A DNA stretch of 64,000 nucleotides from Nitrospirales bacterium (lineage in GTDB: Bacteria > Nitrospirota > Nitrospiria > Nitrospirales > UBA8639), in NCBI GenBank assembly GCA_031315865.1, contig JALDRJ010000002.1:1013147-1077146 (forward strand). Direction: 5' to 3'. Made by a program: the position numbers and the translations under genes. The notes beneath the pieces are model-generated. The model did no database searches and was not told the origin of the DNA. It saw nothing but the letters and a program-made list of their open reading frames with translations. How positions within the stretch are numbered: position 1 is the first letter of the stretch; every line of letters begins with the position of its first letter. Positions 34,272 to 42,626 of the stretch are shown one piece after another.

Positions 34272-34775
34272 CTAACAGTTGCTGAGGGTATTGGGAAGGC
34301 CATTCGCCTCGACCGCCGCATCTTGCGAGAAAATTGCCTGAATGTCGAGTTCTTCTAACACGTGTTGTTTAATAGATTCCGCTGTATGGCGTGATAATTC
34401 ATCAAGCTCCTGAACGAGACGATCACGACCAACCGTGGTGTTTTCCTGGTGAATGCCCTGTTGAATGGCCAGTTGCAACTTCGTCAAACACACCTGCTGA
34501 GCGAACAAATCTTTTGCCCGCGTCTCACTTTCATGTCGGCTCTCTTCTGGCAGTTGAGCCAGCATATTCTCCAGCCATGTGGAAAACTGAAGAGATTGCT
34601 GAATTCGCTGGAACTGCGACTCCTCCACATCGACGACAACTTGAACTCCGCCCTTCCAGCTACGTTTTTTGACATTAAACACACATTGTATAACTTGGAG
34701 TGAGCCGTCCACATACTCAGGTCCATAAAAGAGCGTAATACGGTATGCTGGCACCCGTGAAGAAGGTTTAGACAT
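34272..34775 (-). CDS. Unknown soluble protein, mostly helical
   Basis: The 167-residue protein starts with a beta-rich part (YRITLFYGPEYVDGS, VQCVFNVKKRSWKGG-like pattern). From about residue 55 it continues as a helix-rich, Gln/Glu-rich region (LAIQQGIHQENTTVGRD, LDELSRHTAESIKQ). There is no signal peptide or known motif. It is real by length and codon pattern, but I do not recognise it. The 260 bases upstream contain the tatA promoter region on the other strand. Confidence 0.6.
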   Translation of the reverse strand: MSKPSSRVPAYRITLFYGPEYVDGSLQVIQCVFNVKKRSWKGGVQVVVDVEESQFQRIQQSLQFSTWLENMLAQLPEESRHESETRAKDLFAQQVCLTKLQLAIQQGIHQENTTVGRDRLVQELDELSRHTAESIKQHVLEELDIQAIFSQDAAVEANGLPNTLSNC

Positions 34776-34951
34776 CGATTTCGAATTTTATCATGAACAC
34801 GAGGAAATACAATTGATAACTCTCCCTATTTCCATATAGGGTTGTCGACTTTGGTGCCTCCCTGAAATTCTTTCACTCATCACCGTAATCCCAATGTCGC
34901 TGATATATGCTTGTTCCTTCTTACATCCAGGATCTGTGACTGTAAGTCGGG

Positions 34952-34981
34952 TTGACACCCTGCGGGCACGAAAGATAGAGT
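34952..34981 (+). promoter_or_regulatory. Possible promoter of the tatA unit
   Basis: TTGACA (34952-34957) is consensus, and a partial -10 box TAGAGT (34976-34981) follows at 18 bases. The -10 match is only four of six, so this is tentative. It lies about 55 bases upstream of the tatA start. Confidence 0.35.
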
Positions 34982-35037
34982 TCTAAAGAAATCAAGAAGA
35001 TGCGTACGAAGCCTTCATAAAAAGGATTACTTACCAA

Positions 35038-35835
35038 ATGTTTGGAACTATGGGATTTTCAGAACTGATCATCATTCTGGTGATCGTTCTGATCATATTC
35101 GGGGCCGGTCGGCTCCCCCAGATTGGGGAAGGTGTCGGAAAGGCTTTAAAAGGATTTAAAAAAGAAGTGAACGACATTCCACCCCCAGTCGATCCATCTA
35201 CAGAAAGTCCAGAAGCTGCTGCTCCTGCCGTTGATCCAAACATACAAGCGCAAACCCCGCCGGCGGGTCCTCCTTCTCCAACGCCACAGGCTCCGCAATC
35301 CAATCAGCCCTATCAACCCGGGCCTGAACTCACTCCAGGGACAACCGCGGCTCTGTTGTACAAAGGCGCTGGGCCGGAAGCCGTGCAACCCAAAGGTGCG
35401 CCGCAAGCTCAAAGTGCAGCCTCTCATGTGCCTCCCCCGGTCACGATGGAACAGAGAGCCACGGCACCTCCGACAATGTCAGCGCCTCAATATCCTCCAC
35501 TACCGGCATCGGCTCAAGCAAAACCCATGGCCAAACGACCATCCGCGATCGTCAATAAGAAAGCGGTGGCTCGGGTCCAGGCTCAGCAAGCCGCCCTGAA
35601 AGCCAAGGCCAAACCCGCGGTCGCTCCGGCCCCGCAAGACATGCAAACACTCGGGGAGGGGTTGGGTAGTGCTATACGAACGTTTAGAGACGCGGCATCG
35701 GATATTAAGAACTCCATCGACCCTGAAATGCGAACGATTCAAGCTGAACTGGAAGCTGCTGAGAAGGAAATGCAAGAGACGATCGAGACAGCCAAGCAGC
35801 CCGTTCTCCCCAAAGAACCTCCCTCAACGACTTAA
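35038..35835 (+). CDS. tatA: TatA-type translocase protein with very long Pro/Ala-rich tail
   Basis: Residues 1-45 are a standard TatA unit: one membrane helix (ELIIILVIVLIIFGAGRLP) and an amphipathic helix (IGEGVGKALKGFKKEV). TatA forms the pore of the twin-arginine pathway. Typical TatA has 60-90 residues, but this one has 265. About 150 Pro/Ala/Gln-rich residues follow. Near 203-255 there is a second helical segment (LGEGLGSAIRTFRDAASDIKN) that mimics the TatA/TatB amphipathic helix. MsrB in this window is a likely Tat substrate. No tatC is present. A HEAT-repeat lipoprotein gene follows after 16 bases. Confidence 0.88.
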   Translation: MFGTMGFSELIIILVIVLIIFGAGRLPQIGEGVGKALKGFKKEVNDIPPPVDPSTESPEAAAPAVDPNIQAQTPPAGPPSPTPQAPQSNQPYQPGPELTPGTTAALLYKGAGPEAVQPKGAPQAQSAASHVPPPVTMEQRATAPPTMSAPQYPPLPASAQAKPMAKRPSAIVNKKAVARVQAQQAALKAKAKPAVAPAPQDMQTLGEGLGSAIRTFRDAASDIKNSIDPEMRTIQAELEAAEKEMQETIETAKQPVLPKEPPSTT

Positions 35836-35851
35836 TTTCTACGAGATCAGG

Positions 35852-36634
35852 GTGCCCCCTTTTCCACTCTTCTCCTTATGGCTTTCTACGGTTCTATTGA
35901 CAGCGATAACCATGAGCTGCTCTAGCGAGCCTACCTCGCATGATAGCGACTCCGTGGTTCCGATCCTAATGGAGTTGTTGGAACATGATCCTGATACCGA
36001 CATGAGACGGACCGCGGCTTTATCACTTGGGAAAGTAGCCGACTCCGATGGCATTCCTGCATTACGTTCAGGGCTAAAAGATTCAGACTCCCTGGTTCGA
36101 GAATACAGCGCCTGGGCGCTGGGACAGTTGGAAGAGGAACTTCCTCAAGATGCCGCCCTCGACCTCATCATGGCTCTTGGCGATCCGGCAGTAAACGTGA
36201 AACAGACGGCAGCAGCCTCTCTGAGAAATGCCGTACCCCAAAAATCACTTTCGAACCTTCTCAAACAAGTTCTTGCTGTATCGGAAGTTTCAACCAGGCG
36301 AGCCGCCGTGCAGGCCATGGGGGAGCTTGAACTTCACTCGGCCTATGGCGCCTTTCTTCTAGCCGTGGAAGACCCGGACCCTCAAGTCCGTCAATACGCC
36401 ATCGCGGGGCTCGGAGAACTCTCCGATGATCGCGCACTCGTCATCTTTAGAAAGGTCTTACTGAATGATCCTGATGAGGGTGTCCGCTCGGAAGCCGCCT
36501 ATCGCTTAGGCATTCTCGGAAACAAGAATGACGTTCCCGTACTGAAACAAGCCATGACGAACGACCCCACTCCAAACGTCCATCTATGGGCAACCTGGGC
36601 ACTTAAAGAACTTACCGCAAGCCCAGATACTTGA
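35852..36634 (+). CDS. HEAT-repeat lipoprotein
   Basis: This product of about 260 residues probably starts at GTG 35852, 16 bases after tatA. A short hydrophobic segment ends in a lipobox-like TMSC. The rest is HEAT/PBS-lyase repeats (DTDMRRTAALSLGKVAD, DPDPQVRQYAIAGLGELSD, DPDEGVRSEAAYRLGILG), about six in number, forming a protein-binding solenoid. An anchored solenoid beside a Tat component could be an export helper, but that is only context. Upstream in-frame starts lie inside tatA. Confidence 0.8.
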   Translation: MPPFPLFSLWLSTVLLTAITMSCSSEPTSHDSDSVVPILMELLEHDPDTDMRRTAALSLGKVADSDGIPALRSGLKDSDSLVREYSAWALGQLEEELPQDAALDLIMALGDPAVNVKQTAAASLRNAVPQKSLSNLLKQVLAVSEVSTRRAAVQAMGELELHSAYGAFLLAVEDPDPQVRQYAIAGLGELSDDRALVIFRKVLLNDPDEGVRSEAAYRLGILGNKNDVPVLKQAMTNDPTPNVHLWATWALKELTASPDT

Positions 36635-36738
36635 AACACGTTCCAGCTCTCCATAATTCATTTTCTCTCAATTCCTCTGAGGCTGAGCCAGGAATATCGC
36701 AATGGTTCAAGCCGACAACGATCAAAAAACGTGTTGGA

Positions 36739-37380
36739 TTATGATGAGATCGGATGGGATAACGGTATGGTTTTTTTGATGGCTTGTAATTGAGGGACGA
36801 TTTCTTTTTCAAAGCAATGGGGACAAACGCCATGACTAAATTGCACTTCGGCACGGTCTGAAAAATATTCTTCCAACTGTTGCCAGTAATTTTGATCATC
36901 CCTGATCTTTTTGCAATAACTACAGATTGGCAGAAGGCCTTGAAGTTGCTTGACTTCGGACAGAGCTTCCTCAAGGCGATGAACTCGATCGTCCAGCTTT
37001 TCCTGAAGGGACAGAACCCGGAGGCCAACGCCAACCCGAGCTCGTAATTCTTGCAAGTCGAACGGTTTGGTCATGTAGTCATCGGCTCCCGCTTCAAGCC
37101 CCTGGACAATATCATCTCGATTTCCCTTCGTGGTCACTAATACTAGGTATAGAGGACGAGCATCTCTGTTGACATCCTTGAGGGCGCGACAGATCTCAGG
37201 ACCATTCAATCCCGGCATGACCCAATCGAGGATTCCGATCGTGGGTTGTGTGGCGTTTTCAAGAAATGCCATAGCCTCACAGCCATTGTCATATTGAACG
37301 ACATTTTGGCCAAACCCAGTCAGCGAGCGGACTAACAGGGCTTGTGTCACCGGATCATCATCGGCCACGAGTATGGTCAT
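36739..37380 (-). CDS. Response regulator with C-terminal CxxC/HxxC domain
   Basis: The 213-residue protein has a receiver domain (about 1-120) with ADDD, phospho-acceptor Asp in ILDWVMPG, Thr pair (VLVTT) and Lys (TKPFD). A short coiled segment leads to a conserved module, LPICSYCKKIRDDQNYW ... FSHGVCPHC, with two CxxC pairs that probably bind zinc. This module is common after PAS and receiver domains in environmental bacteria, with unknown output. It lies opposite to the HEAT gene, 105 bases apart. Confidence 0.88.
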   Translation of the reverse strand: MTILVADDDPVTQALLVRSLTGFGQNVVQYDNGCEAMAFLENATQPTIGILDWVMPGLNGPEICRALKDVNRDARPLYLVLVTTKGNRDDIVQGLEAGADDYMTKPFDLQELRARVGVGLRVLSLQEKLDDRVHRLEEALSEVKQLQGLLPICSYCKKIRDDQNYWQQLEEYFSDRAEVQFSHGVCPHCFEKEIVPQLQAIKKTIPLSHPISS

Positions 37381-37547
37381 TTGGTAAATTTCCAGCCTGA
37401 AATTTGATATACTGACTTGATGATTCGCTCCCCGAATTAAGTAAACATCGTAAAACGATTTTCCTTATTTATCGGCGATTTTTGGCATCACTAAAACTCA
37501 TGAACCGCGTACAGCTACTGAGATACGGGTTAGAAATAGCGCTTTGA

Positions 37548-37865
37548 ATGTTGAACCACAATGATCACTGGCGTAGAATTGGGCACTTCAAAGCTCCCAA
37601 ACAACAGACGGAAGCCCTTAAACTCGTGACTCTAAAAGATTTCATATATTGGATAGTGACCTTGGGCGTGATCACGTTTCTGACGAGCTGTGCGTCAAGC
37701 CCAAGCCAGTGGTATCGAATTGGAGCGACAGCCCAGGACTTCGAACATGATCAGCAGGCCTGCAATGAAGCTGTACTCAGTACCGGAACGACCAGTTTAA
37801 ATGCTAGCGTCTACTCATTTGAAGAATGTATGGAGAGAAAGGGTTGGACTATTCTTAAACCCTGA
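37548..37865 (+). CDS. Small putative lipoprotein
   Basis: The 105-residue frame contains a hydrophobic helix ending in a lipobox (VITFLTSCASS). A roughly 55-residue periplasmic part follows, with three cysteines and the pattern WYRIGATAQDFEHDQQACNE, reminiscent of small outer-membrane lipoproteins in which each residue is counted from CxxxxxxxA. The long N-terminus before the helix is unusual, so the true start may be an internal GTG. No confident family is assigned. Confidence 0.6.
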   Translation: MLNHNDHWRRIGHFKAPKQQTEALKLVTLKDFIYWIVTLGVITFLTSCASSPSQWYRIGATAQDFEHDQQACNEAVLSTGTTSLNASVYSFEECMERKGWTILKP

Positions 37866-37966
37866 AATGCCCTGTTCGTTCAGATCCCCCAAAAGGGGGA
37901 TAGATAATACCGCTCACGGTTGTTCATGATAGTGCTGAGAATTATGAAGAAGCATGATTGATTGTG

Positions 37967-38353
37967 ATGGGGATGATGAAACGAGTCCTATTAGTAGATG
38001 ACAATAATGATTCCCGTCGAGCCCTTCGACTGGTACTAGAATCTCAAGGACTTGAATGCATAGAATCTGTGAATGGTGCAGCCGCGTTAGAATGGCTAGA
38101 TGCGGATAATGCAGATTTGATCGTTACAGACAACCAAATGCCTGTATTAACAGGGCTGGAGTTCATTGAACGCCTTTCCGCCAAACCTTCATCAACCCTT
38201 CCTCCCATCATTTTCCTGAGCGGAAATTTAGATGAATCCGACAAGGCTAGAGCACGTCACGCTGGAGCCTATGCTATTTTGAATAAGCCCTGCAATTTCA
38301 GCGAATTTCTTTCTGTCGTTTCTCTCGCTCTCGACCAGTCTTCCTCCTCATAA
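37967..38353 (+). CDS. Single-domain response regulator
   Basis: The product of about 128 residues is one receiver domain: RVLLVDDNNDS (acidic pocket), IVTDNQMPVLTGLEF (phospho-acceptor Asp), IIFLSGN and NKPCNF (Lys). The Thr/Ser position is Ser. Its phospho-site region nearly repeats that of the regulator at 14 kb. There is no output domain. Several ATGs cluster at the start (37967, 37973, 37976), so the exact N-terminus is uncertain. No histidine kinase gene is nearby. Confidence 0.83.
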   Translation: MGMMKRVLLVDDNNDSRRALRLVLESQGLECIESVNGAAALEWLDADNADLIVTDNQMPVLTGLEFIERLSAKPSSTLPPIIFLSGNLDESDKARARHAGAYAILNKPCNFSEFLSVVSLALDQSSSS

Positions 38354-38520
38354 CATCTAAGTTTTACTACCGCGCCTTCAACACTGGGTACCTCGTCTGA
38401 GGTATTTCTACATTCAAGTCCTCCAATGTAGTCTACCTAAAGACGGGATGACGGTTTTTCACCGCATACACTCCGTTCTAATCATCAACCATCTGTTCTC
38501 ATTCGAAAGAGGGTACCACC

Positions 38521-38793
38521 ATGATTAAAATATTTTGCGGCATGATTCTCGGATCACTTTCCACGATGATGTTATTAGGCGGTGCACCGGTCGCTGAAAA
38601 AGTACTCCAGAATGCACAGGCGACATTCGGGACACCAACCTCACAAATGAGTCCCGCCCTGACAATATATCTTCTTGCGTTTCTCGCCATCTACATCATT
38701 TATTTTGCAAACTCCATGTTGAGACAACATCAACAAACCGACTTAATCATAAAAAAGTTGCGTCGGATCAGTTCGAACACTGCCTCCACTTGA
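38521..38793 (+). CDS. Small membrane protein of unknown function
   Basis: The 90-residue protein has two hydrophobic segments: a signal-like start (FCGMILGSLSTMMLLGG) and a membrane helix near 47-65 (ALTIYLLAFLAIYIIYFAN). A basic C-terminal tail follows (IIKKLRRISSN). GAGGG is spaced well before ATG 38521. No family is recognised. It is convergent with the Crp-family gene. Confidence 0.6.
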   Translation: MIKIFCGMILGSLSTMMLLGGAPVAEKVLQNAQATFGTPTSQMSPALTIYLLAFLAIYIIYFANSMLRQHQQTDLIIKKLRRISSNTAST

Positions 38794-38853
38794 GCTCTTT
38801 TCATCAAGCTTGAAATGGGAGACAGGCAGAGGGTTCTTCGACCCGGCATGAGG

Positions 38854-39558
38854 TTATCGAACTCTGGCAAGTTTCTCTTTATCAAGAATCTGGATAGAGC
38901 GGCGCGCTTGCTTGAGCAATCCGCGTTGGGCAAATTGCGTCATGAGTATACTGACTGTTTCTCGGGAAGTCCCGATCAAATTCGCTAAGTTTTGATGAGT
39001 CAAGCGAACCTGCAACCAGACAGCACCGTTCTCCATTACCCCCATAGTCTCGCTTAACTCCAAGAGAAGCGAGGCAAGACGAGCAGGCGCGCTTTTAAAA
39101 ACCAAATCGCCGACGCGCGTTTCCAGCTGCCGCAAACGACCACTCATAAACTTGATCACTTTCCCTCCCACTTCCGGATACGTCTTGAGGTATCGATCGA
39201 AATCACTTCGCTGGATTTCACAGACCATGACTGGCTCGAGCGCTTCCACTATCGACTCCCTTGGGGTCGCATTCAGCACTTCGACCTCTCCAAATATTTC
39301 ACCCGGTACCAGTATAGCGATCGTAACCTGACGCCCCTCATGACTCATCTTGGAGAGTTTCACTCGACCTTTTTTTAACATGTAAACCTGTTCGCTCGGT
39401 TCTCCGGGAAGGTAAATAGGCTCGTTTTTCCGATAGTCAACCATCCGAGTAACACGCTTCAGCTCTCGGAGTTCCTGCCAAGATAACCCAGAAAATACGT
39501 TGATATTTTTCAGGTACCAGAGCTTTTTAGATTGGGAGGTATTAGTCGCGATTTGCAT
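38854..39558 (-). CDS. Crp/Fnr-family transcriptional regulator
   Basis: The 234-residue regulator has a cyclic-nucleotide-binding beta-roll (about 20-140; GEPSEQVYMLKKGRVKL, PGEIFGEVEVL) and a C-terminal winged helix (LTHQNLANLIGTSRETVSILM). The FNR cysteine set is absent, and the nucleotide pocket lacks the full Crp RxS motif, so its ligand is unclear. A TATACT box 18 bases upstream of ATG 39558 suggests a very short leader and supports this start over ATG 39621. Confidence 0.88.
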   Translation of the reverse strand: MQIATNTSQSKKLWYLKNINVFSGLSWQELRELKRVTRMVDYRKNEPIYLPGEPSEQVYMLKKGRVKLSKMSHEGRQVTIAILVPGEIFGEVEVLNATPRESIVEALEPVMVCEIQRSDFDRYLKTYPEVGGKVIKFMSGRLRQLETRVGDLVFKSAPARLASLLLELSETMGVMENGAVWLQVRLTHQNLANLIGTSRETVSILMTQFAQRGLLKQARRSIQILDKEKLARVR

Positions 39559-39768
39559 AAGGATTACAAGACGAGAGTATATCAACGCACCACAAATGCC
39601 CGCCAGCTCTAACCATCGCAAAATAGCCGTATCAATAGACTGAACAAGCCGTCAAGGAATGTGACGGAACAGAACGAAAATCTCCACCATTTCTGATGCA
39701 CCCCGCCAGAAGCATTGAGTTTTTCAGACAAAAATCCGATGAGATACGCAGTAAGGGATTCTTACGCC

Positions 39769-40287
39769 ATGGATATTTCGCCCATTGCCCTAACCATTGA
39801 TTCAATTCCTCAGCTTGCTGAGACTCGCTTCAGCCGAACCACGGCTGACCATAGATCGACCTCTTCTTCCTCATCTGAGGAGGAAACGGCCGAGCTCGAC
39901 AAACTTCGAGCCCGAGACAGGGAAGTTCGCACCCATGAACAGGCCCATGCTGCAGCCGCGGGAGGACATGCTAAAGGTGGTCCTAACTTCACCTTTCAAC
40001 GAGGATCCGATGGAAGGTTATACGCGGTAGGAGGTGAAGTGAATATCGATACCTCGCCAATCGAGGGGAATCCGCAAGCGACGATTCGGAAAGCTCAGCA
40101 AATCCGATCCGCCGCATTAGCGCCTGCCGACCCATCGCCACAAGACCGTTCAGTGGCAGCCTCGGCTTCTGCACTTGAGGCACAAGCACGACGAGAGTTG
40201 CGTGAAGAAAAGGAAGAAAAAGAGCAAGATCAACAAACACACGACCCTGCTAATTTGACAAGACTCCGGATCGATCTGTTCGTCTAA
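39769..40287 (+). CDS. SprA-related putative metalloprotease
   Basis: The C-terminal two-thirds match the SprA-related (CJM1_0395-type) family: VRTHEQAHAAAAGGHAKGGP, FQRGSDGRLYAVGGEVNID and a basic/acidic helical tail. HEQAH resembles a zinc HExxH site, and annotators call the family a putative metalloprotease, although activity is unproven. The N-terminus is Ser/Glu-rich and likely disordered. ATG 39769 has AAGGGA upstream; ATG 39739 or TTG 39715 would lengthen it. Confidence 0.75.
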   Translation: MDISPIALTIDSIPQLAETRFSRTTADHRSTSSSSSEEETAELDKLRARDREVRTHEQAHAAAAGGHAKGGPNFTFQRGSDGRLYAVGGEVNIDTSPIEGNPQATIRKAQQIRSAALAPADPSPQDRSVAASASALEAQARRELREEKEEKEQDQQTHDPANLTRLRIDLFV

Positions 40288-40891
40288 ATACTTTCCATTA
40301 GCCTTCTTTCAATAGACAGTCTCAATTTATTCCACGTTCCCTGCCTGAGTGAATTTTCGCACTGATCTTTCTGTCAGTCGACTGACTCTTTTCAGCTCGC
40401 TCAACTTAACCACTGACGTCGCCATTTCCCTTACCATTCTACTGTTAATTCATTGTCATGATTTACCTAGTTACAATTCTCGATGTTCTCGGTCCATACC
40501 AAAATTGTCATCTGAACGGACTAGGAATAGCTTGCCCACCATAGGGCATCACTTGACGAAAAACGTACCGATTCTTTTTGTAGAAAATGTCATCGTCAGA
40601 ACCCCCATTCGTTCCGGAGCTTGGGAGACAAGCCGATTCTTTGGGAATATTTCTACAGCCTTCTGGCAAACGTTTTGCTTATCAAAATAAAACTATAGCC
40701 GTTAAAAAAGCTCCCTGACGTTTGAGCTGTAGGATCGCGAAGAGTGAATTGATTTCCACCTACTGGAACGTATTTAGATTCGTGATAGTTTTTCCAATTT
40801 CAACTTCGCCCCCCCAAAAGCTATCTGTTTTGTCTCGCCTCATTCACGTAAATTGTTTTTTCACCACTTTGAACCATTCCAGGAATGATCT
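40288..40891. other. AT-richer intergenic region without a supported gene
   Basis: These 604 bases separate the SprA-related gene from the methyltransferase gene. A 113-codon plus-strand frame at 40349-40690 has no ribosome site, odd composition (many Ser, Arg, Thr, Asn) and no recognisable domain, so I leave it out. I see no terminator, repeat or RNA signature. It could be decayed coding DNA. Confidence 0.4.
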
Positions 40892-41914
40892 ATGAACATC
40901 GTCGCAAAGATGAAACAGGATTGGGATCGCCGCGCCAAACATCATACTCGCTTTTGGATCGCCACCGAGGACTTTCAGAACGAAGAGGTCTTCGCGCAGT
41001 CGGGACTCAGGACTGCTGAAGCAATCTTGGCAACGCTCGGTTCATACACGAGCACAACGTGGAGGGTGTTGGACATTGGATGCGGGATCGGAAGGGTATT
41101 AAAACCCTTATCGCCTCACTTTCGACATCTCACTGGAGTAGATGTTTCAGCGGAAATGATCGCGAAAAGCAAGACATGGCTTACAGACATCAAGAATGTT
41201 TCAACGTTTGAGACGTCCGGCGTTGATCTGAGCCTTTTTCCATCAAGAAATTTTCATCTCGTCTATTCATACGTCGCATTCCAACACATGCCCCGACCTG
41301 TGTTTGATCGGTATGTAGAAGAAATTAATCGCGTGCTTACGCCAAGAGGCTTTCTGGTCTTTCAACTACCGATCGGCCGACATCAAGACGCGCCGCTTGA
41401 AGATACGATCGCGGTCCGCTCTTATGAATATGAGGAACTCGAGCAAAAACTCAAAAAAAATGGATTTGAGTTGATTGAAGCGACTGAGCGGGATCGATCG
41501 TCTTTACCTAGCATGGCACGACAGAATAACTTTCATGGATTCTTCCTGGCTCAAAAAACCTCAACCATTCGTCCCGACATCAACGTGAGTTGGATTCAAT
41601 CGGAATGTCGAGAACATGCGTCCTTTCTTGACACGCATATGTACCTGTCTTTCGCGGAAAGATGCCTCGATACGGGTGATACCGAGGAAGCCATCCAAAC
41701 GTATGAACAGTTACTCAACCACAACCCTTCCAGTTTGGAAGGCTGGCTGCAGCTCACACGAGTCTTTATCCATCTTGGGAAACTCGACCGGGCCGTTTCC
41801 ACTTTAACCGCCTTGACCCAAATCCATCCCACCTATGACGCCGGACATCGCACCTTGCAAGAGCTCCAAAGAAAATGCCGTCAGATCGAAGGTGCCGTGC
41901 GCCCCATTAGTTAA
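40892..41914 (+). CDS. SAM-dependent methyltransferase fused to TPR repeats
   Basis: The 340-residue protein has a class I methyltransferase domain (about 45-190) with motif I VLDIGCGIGR, acidic residue LTGVDVSAEM and the FHLVYSYVAFQHM region. A C-terminal TPR-like part follows (about 245-330; YLSFAERCLDTGDTEEAIQTYEQLL). Small-molecule or protein substrates are both possible. Fusion to TPRs suggests that a protein partner is bound. The 5' side is the empty 0.6-kb region. Confidence 0.82.
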   Translation: MNIVAKMKQDWDRRAKHHTRFWIATEDFQNEEVFAQSGLRTAEAILATLGSYTSTTWRVLDIGCGIGRVLKPLSPHFRHLTGVDVSAEMIAKSKTWLTDIKNVSTFETSGVDLSLFPSRNFHLVYSYVAFQHMPRPVFDRYVEEINRVLTPRGFLVFQLPIGRHQDAPLEDTIAVRSYEYEELEQKLKKNGFELIEATERDRSSLPSMARQNNFHGFFLAQKTSTIRPDINVSWIQSECREHASFLDTHMYLSFAERCLDTGDTEEAIQTYEQLLNHNPSSLEGWLQLTRVFIHLGKLDRAVSTLTALTQIHPTYDAGHRTLQELQRKCRQIEGAVRPIS

Positions 41915-42070
41915 ACCGGTTCAGGAAACATCGACCGATTCAATGACACAGCACCATTTGCTCTTTCTCGTTTTTTGTCTTTTCATAGGGAAAACTTCTG
42001 CTATAATCAGGATCATCCCAGGCCCATGAAGGGCTGAATTCATGATAACCATTAACGGAGGAGGGCGCGT

Positions 42071-42586
42071 ATGAGTAAAAAGTTATCGATGATGTGCTTG
42101 ACATGTGTGCTATCGCTTGGAATCACGGGGCTCGCGTTCGGGAACCCACCTAACAGTGGTCCCGGATGTGGGTTAGGACACTTAGCTTGGTCAGGTAGCA
42201 GCGCCAACCAGAATGCCATAGGCATTCAAGTACTCATGGCTACCACGAATGGTACCTTTGGAAGTCAAACTTTCGGAATAAGTACGGGGACCTCGGGCTG
42301 TACGAACGACGGCACCATCGTCATGAAAGAAAAAGTTAACGTCTTCGCGGCTGTCAACTTCGAGAATCTGTCACAAGAAATGGCGCAGGGCAAGGGCGAG
42401 CACTTAGCGTCGATGGCCACACTAATGGGAATCCCTGAAGAACATCATGCCGAGTTCTTTTCCCTGACTCAGGAGAAATATTCGACATTGATCAAAGGTG
42501 GTGAAACAAGCCCGAAAGCCGTGGTAAAAGCCTTACATGATTCGATGGTTGCCCATCCGGTTCTGGCAAAGGTCTCAACTCCATAA
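42071..42586 (+). CDS. DUF3015 family exported protein
   Basis: The 171-residue secreted protein has a signal peptide ending around GLAFGNPP and the DUF3015 hallmarks: GPGCGLGHLAW near the mature N-terminus, GTSGCTNDG in the middle and a helical C-terminus (EHLASMATLMGI). DUF3015 proteins are often encoded beside DUF4105 genes, as here, and their role is unknown. GGAGGAGG lies before ATG 42071. An intrinsic terminator follows eight bases after the stop codon. Confidence 0.88.
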   Translation: MSKKLSMMCLTCVLSLGITGLAFGNPPNSGPGCGLGHLAWSGSSANQNAIGIQVLMATTNGTFGSQTFGISTGTSGCTNDGTIVMKEKVNVFAAVNFENLSQEMAQGKGEHLASMATLMGIPEEHHAEFFSLTQEKYSTLIKGGETSPKAVVKALHDSMVAHPVLAKVSTP

Positions 42587-42593
42587 TCCTTTC

Positions 42594-42626
42594 AGGGCCC
42601 GGGTTTCTATGCTTGGGCCCTTTTTT
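42594..42626 (+). terminator. Intrinsic terminator whose loop holds the next start codon
   Basis: AGGGCCC (42594-42600) and GGGCCCT (42615-42621) form a 7-bp GC stem followed by six T residues (42621-42626). This is a textbook intrinsic terminator after the DUF3015 gene. The 14-base loop contains the ATG (42609-42611) of the following DUF4105 gene, so terminator folding would also mask translation start. Confidence 0.75.

Noticed and set aside
40349-40690. 113-codon plus-strand open frame in the 0.6-kb gap
   Set aside because: No ribosome site, odd composition, no recognisable domain; the region reads as non-coding.
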